From NCBI GenBank assembly GCA_963969595.1, contig OZ018416.1:22894065-22958064 (forward strand): a DNA stretch of 64,000 nt. The letters run 5' to 3'. Below are positions 1-11,700 of this stretch, piece after piece; position 1 is the first letter of the stretch; each line of letters begins with the position of its first letter. This DNA comes from Neckera pumila. Lineage: Eukaryota; Streptophyta; Bryopsida; Hypnales; Neckeraceae. A program made the position numbers and the translations under genes. The notes beneath the pieces were generated by a model. It had not been told where the DNA came from, made no database searches, and worked only from the letters and a program-made list of their open reading frames with translations.

Positions 1-445
1 CTTTCCAAGGTACAATGAATTTGTGACTTCGGAATGCAAAAATATTCTATTAGCTCAGCAAGAGTTGCCTAGCGACTTGGGTATTTCCCATTTGTTTCTT
101 TTTTTGTTGTGATACATATCTACGCACATTACCACAAGAAATAGATCGGCAAGCATATTTTTGTGTCGAAGCCGAATTTTCACTGGATAAGATTAAACAA
201 GAGTTTGTAGGTATGACCTTTTTTCTACTTCATTTTTTTCCTTTTTAGTTTAGCTCATGTGCACCGTTGGATTTTCATTAGACTTTACTTTTTTTTCATC
301 ATTAGTAGCCAGCAGCTTAAGAGCTCAAATGCTGTAGTTTAATGCTTTGGGTTTTATTTGGCTTTACATTTTTTTTTTCATCATTTGAATGCAACAGCTC
401 GGGAGCATAAATGCTACAATTTACAGCAATGATGTTTGATTCCTA

Positions 446-540
446 TAGTGTTTGAATGTTTGAATTGTTTGAATTGTTTGAATTAGTGTTTGAATGTTTG
501 AATTGTGTGTTTATATATTTGAATGTTTGAATTGTTTGAT
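446..540. repeat. TTTGAAT(G/T) microsatellite
   Basis: The words TTTGAATG and TTTGAATTG alternate about ten times, with small interruptions (GTGTTTATATA). This is simple-sequence DNA. Confidence 0.8.
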
Positions 541-1273
541 GGTTGTGATGTTCACTGTTCGCAAATACTGTACAAGCATTGTATGATAAACTGGATTGGC
601 GATTTCCTCAACAAAAACTCCTCAATGCTTTTGGGATAATTTATTTCTAATATTGAAAGCTGGAGGAGGCTAAGGTTAGCTATCCAAAGTATATGGTAGT
701 TTTGAAAAACTTCTAAAGTCAAGCCCGTCTATTAAATAGAAGCCAACCTTTGTATGAAGGCGGCAAGCATCATACCACCCCTGAATTGCTAAGTGTTTCC
801 AATTTGTTTAACCTTTGAGCTTTGGAGAATGTTGCAACTTAGAGCTTCCATGCTACTGTAACTTGGTGCTTCAATATTGTTGTATAGGTGGAATATTGGA
901 GACAATGACAACTTGGGACAATGGCACTTTCTACAATTTCCTTGTGTAACAATTTGTTTTAACTTTCTAATGTTTATTACTAATGTAGCTTGTTTGTTTG
1001 TTGTGCAAAACACTAACACTACATTGGATAGTCTTGCATTTGACAAAGAAAGGTTTAACTTCCTTATTAATGACATTCAACAAAAATACAAAAACGAAAT
1101 TGTCCATTGCACAAAATAACACAACACTTCTCCACAACAGTTGCCAAAAAAACCACCAATCATTGACATTTTCATGTAACACTTAGCAATTTCAACGATT
1201 AGAAAATACTCACTACTTTAGCCATAATTGAACTCCTGACTTTTGTGTGTAGGGTCGCAAATTTTACACTACT

Positions 1274-1307
1274 GGAAAATAGTGTAGTCAAACTACCACT
1301 ATTTTCC
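1274..1307. repeat. short inverted repeat (hairpin)
   Basis: GGAAAATAGTG pairs with CACTATTTTCC, and TAGT pairs with ACTA, around a 3-nt loop with one bulged base. The sequence begins just after CACTACT, which resembles CACTA-transposon ends, but no partner terminus is visible. Confidence 0.55.
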
Positions 1308-1767
1308 TCCAAATTTATCTGCCCTTTTTACCAAAAAAATTATTGTCGCGGAAACAGCTCCCCTTTCCCATGGGTATAGCATTTTCGCAAATTAGGTGAA
1401 AAGAGTTCTGGGATCGTTGCTGCAGAGTAACAGATCACACGGAGTCTATAGTAATGTGCATAAGGTACACAACCTCTTAACTTTCAAAATTAGTAGAATC
1501 AAAATTCAAGCGTCAGAAAATTACAAAACCATTTAAGTTTGTGGTTGCTCAACCATCCACGTTGTGATAAATAAAATTGGGAAGCCATGACAAAGTTCAA
1601 GGGATCACTTCTAATCAACCCCTTTGAATTTACACAACCAACCAGCGGAAGAATTTTACATCACGCAGGCCAACAAACCACTTCAGCGTCCCCCATCCAG
1701 ACAGCTCGCTACATTTAAAACCCTAAAAACAGAGAAAACGCAATAAACAAAACCTAATGAAATCCAG

Positions 1768-3159
1768 TCACCCGTAAATGGCCTGTGACAAGATCCTCAC
1801 TTCTTTCACTACCTCATCAAGACTTACTTTGAACTTCGCACTATCCTCTTCACTAACTCCACCTTTAGGAGGAACTGGTAACACTAGCAAACAGCTAGTA
1901 GGCCTCTTTGTAGAACCAGCTCCACCCAAATCCTGCATATAAAAGTTGAATAAGAAACGTTTAGCATCCCTCGGAGGGACATAGTCAAAGAAGTGGGTGT
2001 CAGTACAGTTCTTCATTGATTCGTATTCTAGGCTCGTACTACAAACGTAATTTTTGTGGGACACATTCTTCATTTCTTCTACTGCTCGAATCTCAACAAG
2101 CTCGCAGAATTTTCGATGATTCCAACATCCACGAAGTGAAGATGACTCGTAGGCATCTAGAAGATGCAAATGGATCTTCGTAAACTAGGATATATTCGAT
2201 AAATCAACTCGTAAAGGGAATCAACAAACTTATGCTAGAGGCAGTACATGAGGTTTCATATGAATAACAGAAGGTCAAGCAACGGTACTATAATAAATTC
2301 GTAGTAAACAGATTTTGGTAAAGTAGGAACACGATAGAATCACCTCCTTAGATGGCACATAGAGGTAGGGAATATTGGCATCTTCACACAAGATAGGAAC
2401 ATGTGTTATCACATCAATTGGTGAAATATCCCCCGCTATGATAACCAACCTGCAAGAAATGATCGACATAAGAACTAAGAGAAGTAGTAATAGGTATGAA
2501 AAATACCTAAGCAACTATTTTCAACATTTTTAAGTCTTTCATAAGCGCACCTATTAGAAGAGAAAAGCATCAGAGGCATACCCACAAGCATGGACCCTTA
2601 TACCCTTATATCATATCTAAAACTAGAGCAACGATTAAAGGAAAATGCATTTACCCTTTCTGTCCTTTCCTGATTGCCTTCACAACTTCCTTAACTCCCC
2701 GTTTCAACTGCTTTGATGAAGCAGCTGCATGAAGTCGAACAAAGAAATTAACACAATACCAGAAGCACTCTGTTGGAGCGTCGCTAGGAAGGCTTAAACA
2801 AAACGAGTCTTCAACTTGCAGAGCAACCAATGGTTTACACGGCAATTCCGAAGGACAGAGTCGGGAAGTTGGAGAGGATTCATGTCCCGGAAACAAAAAT
2901 ATCCATGCCGACTCACAGAGAGAAGATAAGCTATGGAGCGTGAATTCTGAAACACACAATTGCGAGGAATACAAAAAGCTGTTGGATGAAGCGGACAATG
3001 AGCAGGGGGCGAGAAGGACTACACACCTTTCTTGACGACCTTGAGAGTCTTCTTGGTGAGCTTTTTGCCGGCAAGAGGCTTGGCTATGGGAGAGACAGCC
3101 AGGCGTTTGCGTCGGTCCTTCTCCTTGTCGTGGCGATCGTCTTCGCCATCACTCGCCAT
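1768..3159 (-). CDS. NHP2: H/ACA ribonucleoprotein complex subunit 2 (NHP2, L7Ae family)
   Basis: Four coding exons, 3159-3027, 2724-2655, 2449-2344 and 1932-1768, are joined by GT-AG introns and give an uninterrupted 157-aa protein, close to the roughly 155-aa plant NHP2. The start is the ATG in a GCCATGGCG context. The protein has an acidic and basic N-terminus, then PIAKPLAGKKLTKKTLKVVKK, the L7Ae core with LKRGVKEVVKAIRKGQKG, the block AGDISPIDVITHVPILCED, YVPSKEDLG and TKRPTSCLLV, and a short C-terminal helix. NHP2 binds the kink-turn-like part of H/ACA guide RNAs together with dyskerin, NOP10 and GAR1 in nucleoli and Cajal bodies, for rRNA pseudouridylation and telomerase RNA stability. 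The exon phases all agree. The region just upstream (3160-3430) is GC-rich, as expected for a housekeeping promoter and 5' leader. Confidence 0.95.
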
Positions 3160-5464
3160 GGCGACAAGAGGGCGTCGGAACGAGAAGCGCGAAGGGAATT
3201 CAGGAGGCAGAAGTAGGAAGCAGGGGCCCAACAGCCGAACATAAGCTAATGTGGCGAGGGATTAACTTGAACCCTGAAGCGAGTAATCGCAGCGGCAACC
3301 GCGAGCTCTCCCAAGTGAGCTGCCCACCTCCCCTTATGAGAGATCGCCAGCTGGAGTTAGGGTTGCGCTCTCTGTGCCCTAATTCTTTGGTCGGTCTCCT
3401 TCAGTTCGGGCCTGGTAGAACTGACCACTCGTAAAAATTGGTCGGTTAATTTTGTATTTCTTGACTTCTCCAAACTTAAGGTAAACTTGCCTATGGCAAG
3501 CAAACCACCTAATGCAGACATCTACAAAATCACCCATTAGAGTCTTACATCAACCCATTTTAGATTTTTGTCAATAAATGAGATTATGACTTCAATAGGT
3601 TGGTTAATGGCCAAAATCAATGCCTTGGGAGATGGCCTTGGAATTATTAGTGATTGTTATAGGATACTTACACCTTTTTAGTGTAAACTTGTCATAGAAA
3701 GTTATTTTTTTATTCCTTCATGTCATGGCCATGTTAGAAAATCTGGTGATTGCTTTAGGTGGTAAGATGACCATTATGAAAACACTTTTTGCTGATTTGG
3801 GGTAGTCTACAGACTCTTTTAGACCACCAATTGGGCAGAACACTTTGGAAATTCATAACTAATTCATACTTTGTCCAAAAAATAAAATTTCAACTGCTTC
3901 TTTTATGTCTCACATTTGTCTTTGAATGGAAAAAAAATTGATTCTTTTTCCTAATGGCAACAGACCAAATCACCCATTCTACCTACCATAGGCAAGCATA
4001 TATGGACTCAAAATTTTTTTTTTTAAAATTGTTGCTGATACATAATAAGTTTTCAAAAAAGGGGCCACGGGTTTGGCCATCAGTTTGTAGCTTAATCCCT
4101 AAAAAGACTTGGTGTTCAAATTTTGAACAACAAATGAACGCAAACGCATCCCAATTTCCAAGCACACAAGCATGCGTTTTTTCATCCATCACATTTTTTT
4201 AAGAATCTTGTGTTAGTTCTTTAACAATTGTACAATATAGGTTTTAATGATTGTGCTTTGCAAATATTCCATTATTCAATAGGTATTAGTAGGATTGACT
4301 TCAAAAAGTAACCCAATCTTATCCATCCTTAACTTGCCATTGTTCAATGAATAATACTATTTCTTAAGGATTTTATTTTCAATTTTCTGAAGTAATGTAT
4401 TTTGCAATCTTAAATGGAATGATGAAGTCATTCACATCATCAACTTGTAGAATATGCAGCAATGCTTGTGTGTGAGCATAGAGACGTGAGTTTAGGAGCC
4501 TTGAACCTAATTGTAGATACATATACCTACAACCATTTGAAGGTGTTTATAACATAGGCACACTATAATATGAAAAGAATCTATAATACACGTACCTATA
4601 ACATAGACACCTATAACCTTAGAAGGTGCCTATGATATAGATACATAGGCTCATGGGTGAGCTCATAGATTCTATGCTCACATGCTAGTACTCTTTTGGC
4701 ACTCCGCTCCACCACTTTCACTTTCAAACAATGATGGTTGGTAGGTGACCTTTTTGCTTATAGTAGCAAAGTCTCAAGGAGTGAAATTTTGTTAGAGGAA
4801 AAATAATGTTTTCTATATTCCTCTATCTATTGTCTTTTTTGATTTTTTTTGTCTTTCTTGATTTTTTTTGGTTATTGCTAAGTTTAGCTATCACCAATTA
4901 TTAGTAGATAATGGTTGATCACCAATAAAATGACTGACAACTCTTTCTATTATTTTGTTTTGTATATGTAGTTGAGATTTTGCAAAGCTATTTTGAAGTA
5001 TGATGTGTGATTAGGTAGTCTAAATGATATAAAAATGTATAGGATGTATTAAGAGAAATTTCACAATGCAAGTAGACATTCTAGTCAAGACTAGATATTG
5101 ATAAATTATTAACCAAAAAGAAAAAAATTAAACCAAAGGTCCTACCTCATTGAAGTATCGACTCTTTCAACGCAAGGTTTTAGATTTGAAAGTTAGAAGT
5201 CTTTATCAATAATCATTGGTAGTAACCTTGTTCATCTACTAAGAAATCATTATCATAGTAAAACTATATAATAAGCTTCTATATGAACAACTAATAGACA
5301 CTTGCAATCTAAAATAGTGATTTGAAATTTAAATAAATAATACAAAATAAACATGAATTTGGAGGTATACATGACGTTTCATCCATCATCACAAAGTTTA
5401 GAATCTACAATTTGTCAACAGTTATCATGTGGTTATTATTGTTTTATGGGTTTGCACATTATTC
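3160..5464. other. NHP2 upstream flank and intergenic DNA
   Basis: The first 270 bases are GC-rich and probably carry the NHP2 5' leader and promoter, although no clear TATA box was identified. Beyond about 3430 the DNA is AT-rich without a supportable gene. Positions 4490-4650 hold loosely repeated words around CATAGGCACC and ACCTATAACATAG on both strands, which looks like decayed repeat DNA. Confidence 0.5.
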
Positions 5465-6010
5465 CCTGAGCGCCCAGTCCAAAACTGAGTCAATCCAAGC
5501 TAAGATGAGAGGGGTCCGCGAAAATGGCCACAGTGGAGGCTAAAAGCTCATCGGGGAGGTTTCACCGCTGAAACTAAGAAAGGGGTGGTGTCCAAAGCTG
5601 CTAACAAATCTGGCAAGACTTCACCATATAGTTTGCAAAATTATAGTGGTCAACGTGGATTGACAACTTCCCCAGAGGCCTGAGAAAAGGGTGCGAGCAG
5701 TTTGGAATCAAGCCTCGGCCACATGCAAGCCATTCTGTCCATGAAAATTTGGTAGGAGGCAGGGGCAAGAAGCACCTTGCGTCCTTGTGCAGTTTCTCAG
5801 CCTCCTAACAAATGCTGCATTTACGTTGCACACTCCAATCCACGGATGTCTTGGCGATGGGGAGAAGTACACCGGCTGACAGCGTACGGGGTAACTGACA
5901 CGGCGCTGAGGTCATTCCACCAAAAGCCACCTCCCGACTCCCCCTCGAAAGTCCCGCGCAAGCCACGTGGACCAAGCTCCCATGCTTGTGGATTCTCCCT
6001 GGTTCTCTAA
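5465..6010. other. GC-richer island without recognisable gene
   Basis: The base composition changes sharply from the AT-rich surroundings to about half GC, then returns. The longest open frame (5777-6010, plus) is proline-rich and matches no family I recognise. It may be a fragment of a gene or of a transposon from another compositional background. Confidence 0.4.
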
Positions 6011-6147
6011 TAATTGAATTTCTAATAACCCAAATCTATTTTTGTTCTATACTTACATAAGAAATTCACGGTCTTACAAGATAATTGATGGAAAATAATT
6101 GGTGATGAGTTCTTTTTTTCAATTGCATGCATATGTATAAGGCATCT

Positions 6148-6300
6148 ATTTGCAGATTTTTCAATCTAAAATACAACCCATTCATTGAAAAAAAAAATTT
6201 GAAGAATTAAATGTCAAGTGTAGAAAACATCCATTTCCACATCTTTCAACCTAAGATACAACCCATTCATCCCCTCCAAAAAAATGGAAGAATTAAATAT
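6148..6300. repeat. degenerate direct repeat, two copies of about 80 bp
   Basis: Both copies contain a variant of TTTCAATCTAAAATACAACC followed by CATTCAT, a purine-rich stretch and GAAGAATTAAAT. A weaker third echo is at 6750-6795. It lies directly before the hairpin array and may belong to the same repeat unit. Confidence 0.6.
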
Positions 6301-6319
6301 GGAACTTTATAATTTATTT

Positions 6320-6705
6320 TTTTGTTGAATTTCCTTCCAAAGAAAAAATATGAAGTGCATTGAGGTTGCATTGAACTCTACCTCAATGCAACCTCAATGC
6401 ACTTCATATGTATAAATTTTTAAATTTTCTTCCAAGTAAAAAATATGAAGTGCACTGAGGTTGCAGTGAGCTCTACCTCAATGCAACCTCAATGCACTTT
6501 ATATGTGTATATTTTTAAATTTTCTTCCAAATAAAAAGTATGAAGTGCATTGAGGTTGCATTGAGCTCTATTTCAATGCAACCTCAATGCACTTTGTATG
6601 AATATATATTTTTAAATTTCCTTCCAAGTAAAAAAGATGAAGTGTATTGAGGTTGCATTGAGCTCTACCTTTAATGGAACTTCACTGTACTTTATATTTT
6701 TTTTG
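6320..6705. repeat. tandem array of four hairpin units (period about 95 bp)
   Basis: The word TGAAGTG starts units at 6351, 6446, 6541 and 6638, so the period is 95-97 bp. Each unit is itself an inverted repeat. In unit 1 the arms 6348-6374 and 6383-6409 pair perfectly over 27 bp around an 8-nt loop, units 2 and 3 have a few mismatches, and unit 4 is more decayed. Units are separated by AT-rich spacers containing TTAAATTTTCTTCCAA. The array could come from tandem duplication of a foldback element or be a palindromic satellite. Confidence 0.85.
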
Positions 6706-7654
6706 TTGATTTTCCCTCCTTCCTTTTCTTCTTTAGAAGCAAAAAAAGAAATTGGAAGAACAAAATGTCAATTGTAGAGAAAATCCATTTGCAGCAAAGT
6801 TTATTTTTTTTTATAGATATAAAATATCGAATTCATCAGACTTGCTTTGCATGTTTGGGCAAACTTCATGGATTCAATTACTTCATGATAAGAATAGTAT
6901 AACAATAGAAGCATGGAGCACAGCAAATTCACAAAAATGATTCACACAAAATAATTCAATTCCAAAAATTTATATATCATTTATCTGCAAAGCAAATGGA
7001 ATTTGCATGTCTGTTGCCTTCCCCCAAACCGTGACGTGCGCTAAAATGGGCGACACTCATACTGCCGTAGCTCCCTTACAATGGAAAATGGGAACCTCTG
7101 AGCCCAAAATATAAGGCAAAAAAAAATCTTGCAAAAAAAAAACTACGAATATGTAGCAACCAAGCAGTGCTGGTCCACTCCCGAGGCTAGGTCCAAAGCA
7201 TGAATACTTAGGCGTCTGCTACATTATCACTTCATCAATGGCGTCTTGGGCGAGTGACACGGAGGCCCCATTTTGTCTAGGTATGAACTTTGACAAAACA
7301 CCAGTCAACGCACATCTGAGCACCTGCATACGCGGTCAAACAAAGTTGTGTCCTTTGCTTGTACACAATGTAGCGTTGCCACAGGCTAGGCCTTTTGCTA
7401 CTGTAATGAATTGTCCCGGGATGACTGAGGCAATTGACCCTGCATGTGGATGGCTCATCCAACTACAAGGCTATCAAGGTCTTTGCAAACACCGTCTGGA
7501 ATGATAGTCGTTTGCAATACACCTTCTCCCATCGTGTCATCCTGTCATACTTCAATAATACCCAGGCATTGTTGAGCCAACTGTGCACAATGAAGAAGAG
7601 GTGTTTGAACCACCACTTGTGTGAATGGAATTGCACACTATAGTCGATACACAT
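6706..7654. other. intergenic DNA left of copia element A
   Basis: AT-rich to about 7000, then mixed composition. Open frames at 7238-7504 and 7434-7643 (plus) have moderately protein-like composition but no family I recognise. They run up to the edge of the retrotransposon. Confidence 0.45.
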
Positions 7655-7909
7655 TGTTGAAGAACATGTACATATTAGTGTAGACCATGTACATTCAGCC
7701 CTAGGAGTAGCATTAGACACTTAGTTAGTGTTAGAATTCATTAGGTATTGCTCATAGTCAAAGGCAGCCCATAGTGGTTAGTTATCCCACATGGTTTGTG
7801 GATAACTATGCAAGGCTTCTTACTTAAGATCAGCCCACTCATGGGTGTTTGTATCTTCCTACCATCTAAGTAAAGCCTTTCTTCCATTCACTACATTGTA
7901 ATCTCAATA
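7655..7909 (+). repeat. LTR (255 bp), plus orientation, element A left end
   Basis: It begins TGTTGAAGAAC and ends TCTCAATA immediately before the primer-binding site. The 255-bp length is the same in three other LTRs of the family in this window (23224, 28518 and 30450). A possible TATA-type signal (TAGTATAAG in other copies) lies about two thirds of the way in. It belongs to the subtype with GTACATTCAGCCC near its start. Confidence 0.9.
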
Positions 7910-7923
7910 GGTTATGGGCCCAC
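7910..7923 (+). other. primer-binding site matching tRNA-iMet anticodon arm
   Basis: GGTTATGGGCCCAC abuts the LTR. It is the reverse complement of the anticodon stem-loop of eukaryotic initiator tRNA-Met (GUGGGCCCAUAACC). The usual plant copia PBS (TGGTATCAGAGC) is absent. Drosophila copia and yeast Ty5 use such an internal half-tRNA primer. Confidence 0.8.
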
Positions 7924-8345
7924 ACACTTGGAGTTGCGCTTGAGGGAGAAATTCAAATCATTTGGAGGAGATCCTGGAGCTTGGAGGAGCAACCAGCCAT
8001 ATGTCACTTTGTCACCTACAAACCATATGGTGTGAGTCATTTTTCAAAAGAAAGCTTTGAAGTGCATTTTAAAAAAAATTCTTTTGGAGCTTTTGTTGGC
8101 TGATTTGTGAGGTTTTGAACACATTTGGGTGAGAGGTTGCTCATGGTAGTAATCAGACCTAATTAAGGCTGGTTGCATGCTCCATAGTTGAGTTTGTGCT
8201 TAGAAGTGTACATTGGGAGCCATTGAGGGCTGATTGTGCACTTGGGTGCATTGTTGATTGTGATTGTGGCAATTGCAATCTAGTGAGAGTCCTTTGTGAG
8301 CCTTGGAAGCATCATTGAGTTGCTTGAGGTGTTTGCCATCCATTG

Positions 8346-8565
8346 AGGGCTGATTAGTGCCCTTGTGAGTGAGTGAGGCAAATTAGTGCACATTGTGAAC
8401 CTTAGAGGGCTGATTTGTGCGCTTGTGAGTGAAGGAGGGCCGATTTGTGCCCCTGTGAGTGAGTGAGGGCTGATTTGTGCCCTTGTGAGTGAGTGAGAAC
8501 TGATTTGTGTCCTTGTGAGTGAGAGAGGGCGGATTTGTGCCCTTATGAGCTTTGTGGAGTAATTG
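8346..8565 (+). repeat. 30-bp minisatellite in the copia leader (left arm of A)
   Basis: About seven degenerate copies of a unit built from GGGCTGATTTGTGCCCTTGT plus GAGTGAGTGA. The unit number differs between leaders of the same family: about five at 12530-12670 and three at 27990-28090. Long open frames across it are by-products of the 30-bp (multiple of three) period and not genes. Confidence 0.8.
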
Positions 8566-8772
8566 AGAGCCAATTAGGGTTCTTTGGTGACTTGGTGATC
8601 CAACTAGGGGTGTTAAGCCAATTGTTATCCTGGAGGTGCTCATTGTGAGTAGTAGCTTCCATCGAGGGCTAATTGGACGTCTTGAGCTCCTTGTAGGGTG
8701 GAGTACCCTTATGTGAGGAGCATTGTGAGTTTGCTTGCTGATTTGAAGTAGCACTAGCCCATGGTGTCCACC

Positions 8773-11700
8773 TATGGCTTTGCACTCCTCCATGTTGAAC
8801 CGCTTGAGAATCTCTTCAAGATACTTGCGTTGGCTCATGGTGATGGTGCGGGCAGCCCTATCCCTCTTGAACTCCACTCCAAGGCAATAGCTCAACTCTC
8901 CAAGATCCGTCATCTCATACTCCATCTTGAGCATAGTCTTCACTTCAAGCGTCTTGGTCATGCTGCTTGCAAGGATGATGAGATCATCCACATATAAGAT
9001 CACAATCACCAAATGCTCACAACTTTGCATGATGTACAAAGAGTGATCCGCATGGCCTCTTTGGAAGCCCTTCCTTGCAAACATGGCATCAATATCTCGA
9101 TACCATGGTCTCCCCGATTGCTTCCACCCGGGAAGTGCCTTCTTCAACTTGCACTTCAGATGCTCTTGGCCTTCCTCCACAAAGCCTTGGGGCTATTCCA
9201 TGTAGATGACCTCCTCCAACTTGGGGTTGAGAAACGCTGTCTTCACATCCATCTGGTGCATCTCCAAGTCCATGGCTGCCCCAATGGTCACAACGCACCG
9301 AATGGTGCTAAACTTGGCAACGGGGGCATATGTCTCATTGAAGTCCACACCTTCCTCTTGAGAAAACCCCCTAGCAACCAACCTTGCTTTGTACCTCACA
9401 ATGTGGCCCAAAGCATCCCTTTTGGTGGAGAACACCCACTTACAACCCACACTTGATCTCTTGGGAGGAAGGGGTGCAAGCTCCCATGTCCCTTTGGCAA
9501 TGAGGGCCTTGTACTCCTCTTCCATGGCCAACTCCCACTTGCTTGCATCTTCGCAACGCAACACCTCTCCAAGTGTGGATGGATCTCCAAGGAAAGCCAC
9601 ATTGGCTTGTTCTTCATGTTGTGGAGGAAGAATGTGATTCAACCACCAATCTCCAAGCGGCTTGCAGGTCCTTGTAGGATAACGGGGCTCCTCCGTGGAC
9701 TGATCTTGCTCTTTCAAGGGCTCATCATGCTCTTGCTCCCTTGGTGAAGTGCTTGGAGAAGGCGCCGCTGATCTCTTCACTTGGGGTGTGGCCACCTTCT
9801 TCTTGGGCTCCACAAAGTCTTCATCTTCCGTTCCTTGCTCCTCATCTTCATCTCCTTCATCCTCCATGTGCACTCCTGGAGTTATGCCCACCTTTTGGGC
9901 TGGTCCTCCACTTCTCCCACTTGGGCTCATCTCCAAGAGCTTGGGATCAGCTCCTCCATCCTCCAAGAAGGTGACATCTCGACTCTTGATGATGGCCTTG
10001 CTCTCCACACATATCAGCCTATACGCCTTGGTTCCCTCACAATAACCAAGGAAATGACACTTAATGCCCTTGGCATCCAACTTGGTCCTCTTGGCACTTG
10101 GAACCAATGCATAGGCAATGCACCAGAAGATGCGCATGTGAGACACATTGGGCCTGGTCCCACTCCAACCTTCTTGGGGTGTCTTGCTTGTCAAGGCTTG
10201 TGTGGGGCAGCGGTTCCTTGTATAAACTGCATTCGACACCGCCTCCCCCCAAAGCTCAAATTTGAGACCTTGGGCATGAATCATGGACCTTGCCATCTCC
10301 ACAATGGTGCGATTGGCACGCTCCGCCACACCGTTTTGTTGAGGAGTGTAAGGGGCTGATGTATGGTGCTCAATGCCATGGGCCTTCAAGTACTCCACAA
10401 AGGCCTTGGACACATACTCCCCGCCATTATCCGATCGCAGCACCTTCACCTTGCACTCGGATTGGGCCTCCACAAGGGCCTTCCAAGTCTCAAAACGCCC
10501 AAACACCTCACTCTTGCACTTCAACATATACACCCAAATCTTGCGAGAGAAATCATCAATGAAGGTCAAAAAATACCTTGCTCCTCCTATGGTTGTGGTC
10601 TTCATCGGCCCGCACACATCCGAATGCACAAGCTCCAAGGGCTTGGTGGCCCGAGTTGCTCCATCCTTGGGGAAGGGCTACCTTGCTTGTTTGCCCTCAA
10701 TGCACCCCTTGCACACCCTAGAATTCCAATCATGCTTGCAAGAAGAGAGTTTTAGCCCCTTCACAATGTGTTGGAGGCTCTTCATGCTCTTCACATTCAA
10801 GTGCCCAAGCCTCCTATGCCAAAGCTCCACAAGGTCTTCATGGGCTGATCCTTGGGCAACACAAGCCAAGGAAGTGCCATTCACCTTGGTGAAATGGAGG
10901 TTGTGCAAATTGCCCTCACGAGGGGCTGATGCAATCACAACTCTACTTGGTGCCCTCACAACACACCCTACCGTGTTGAATTGCACTTTCAAACCTCCCA
11001 AAGACAACTTGCTCACCGAAAGCAAGTTGGCATGCAACTTGGGGACATGGAGGGCCCCCCGGATTTGGATCCTCTTGGTCTCTCCCTTCACTTGCACCTC
11101 CACTAGGATCTCCCCCATGCCAAGGGCCTCCACCATGCCATTGTCTCCCAAATAAATCTTCTTCCCCGAAATGGGTTGATAGGTCTTGAAGGCATCTCGA
11201 TGGCTAGTCATATGTGGAGTGGCCCCCGAGTCCACAATCCAAGTGAACATGTTGGCCTTCTCCCCTCCTCCATGGGTGGCAAAGGCAAACTCCTCCTCTT
11301 CCTCCTCTTTGGAAGCTTGGTGTGCACTCTCCTTGTCTTTGGCTTGGCTGCTCCTACAATGCTTGGCAATGTGGCCCGGTTTGTTACACTTGAAGCACGT
11401 CCTTGTCTCCTTGAACGCCTTGGTGTTGCCTCCTTTGCCAAATCCTGAGACAAGGGCTGATCCCTCCCCTTGGGACTCATTCTCCTTGCGCTGGATCATC
11501 TCATGCATCAAGCGGGCGGTCACAAACTCCATGGTCCGCTCCTTGGTGGGCCTTGTCTCCAATGCGGTGATGAGGAACTCATAAGATGGGGGCAAGCTCT
11601 CCAACAACGTCATCACCACATCCCCATCCGTCACGGGCACCTCCAAACAAGCCAACTCATCCGCAAGAGCCTTGATCTTGTTGACATGATCCAACATGTC

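Larger units (their letters stand above)
1..1767. other. AT-rich intergenic DNA
   Basis: No reading frame here resembles a known protein, and the short open frames at 790-1190 overlap one another on both strands, as expected by chance. The stretch holds a TTTGAATG-type microsatellite near 446-540 and a hairpin near 1274-1307. From about 1640 it is probably the 3' flank of NHP2. Confidence 0.6.

Noticed and set aside
5465..6010. GC-rich island as organelle DNA insertion
   Set aside because: No chloroplast or mitochondrial gene could be recognised in it, so the origin is left open.
8280..8573. Open frame of repeated SLTRAQISP-like peptides (and the mirror at 12412-12816)
   Set aside because: It is the translation of the 30-bp leader minisatellite, whose period is a multiple of three, and it lies in untranslated retrotransposon leader.
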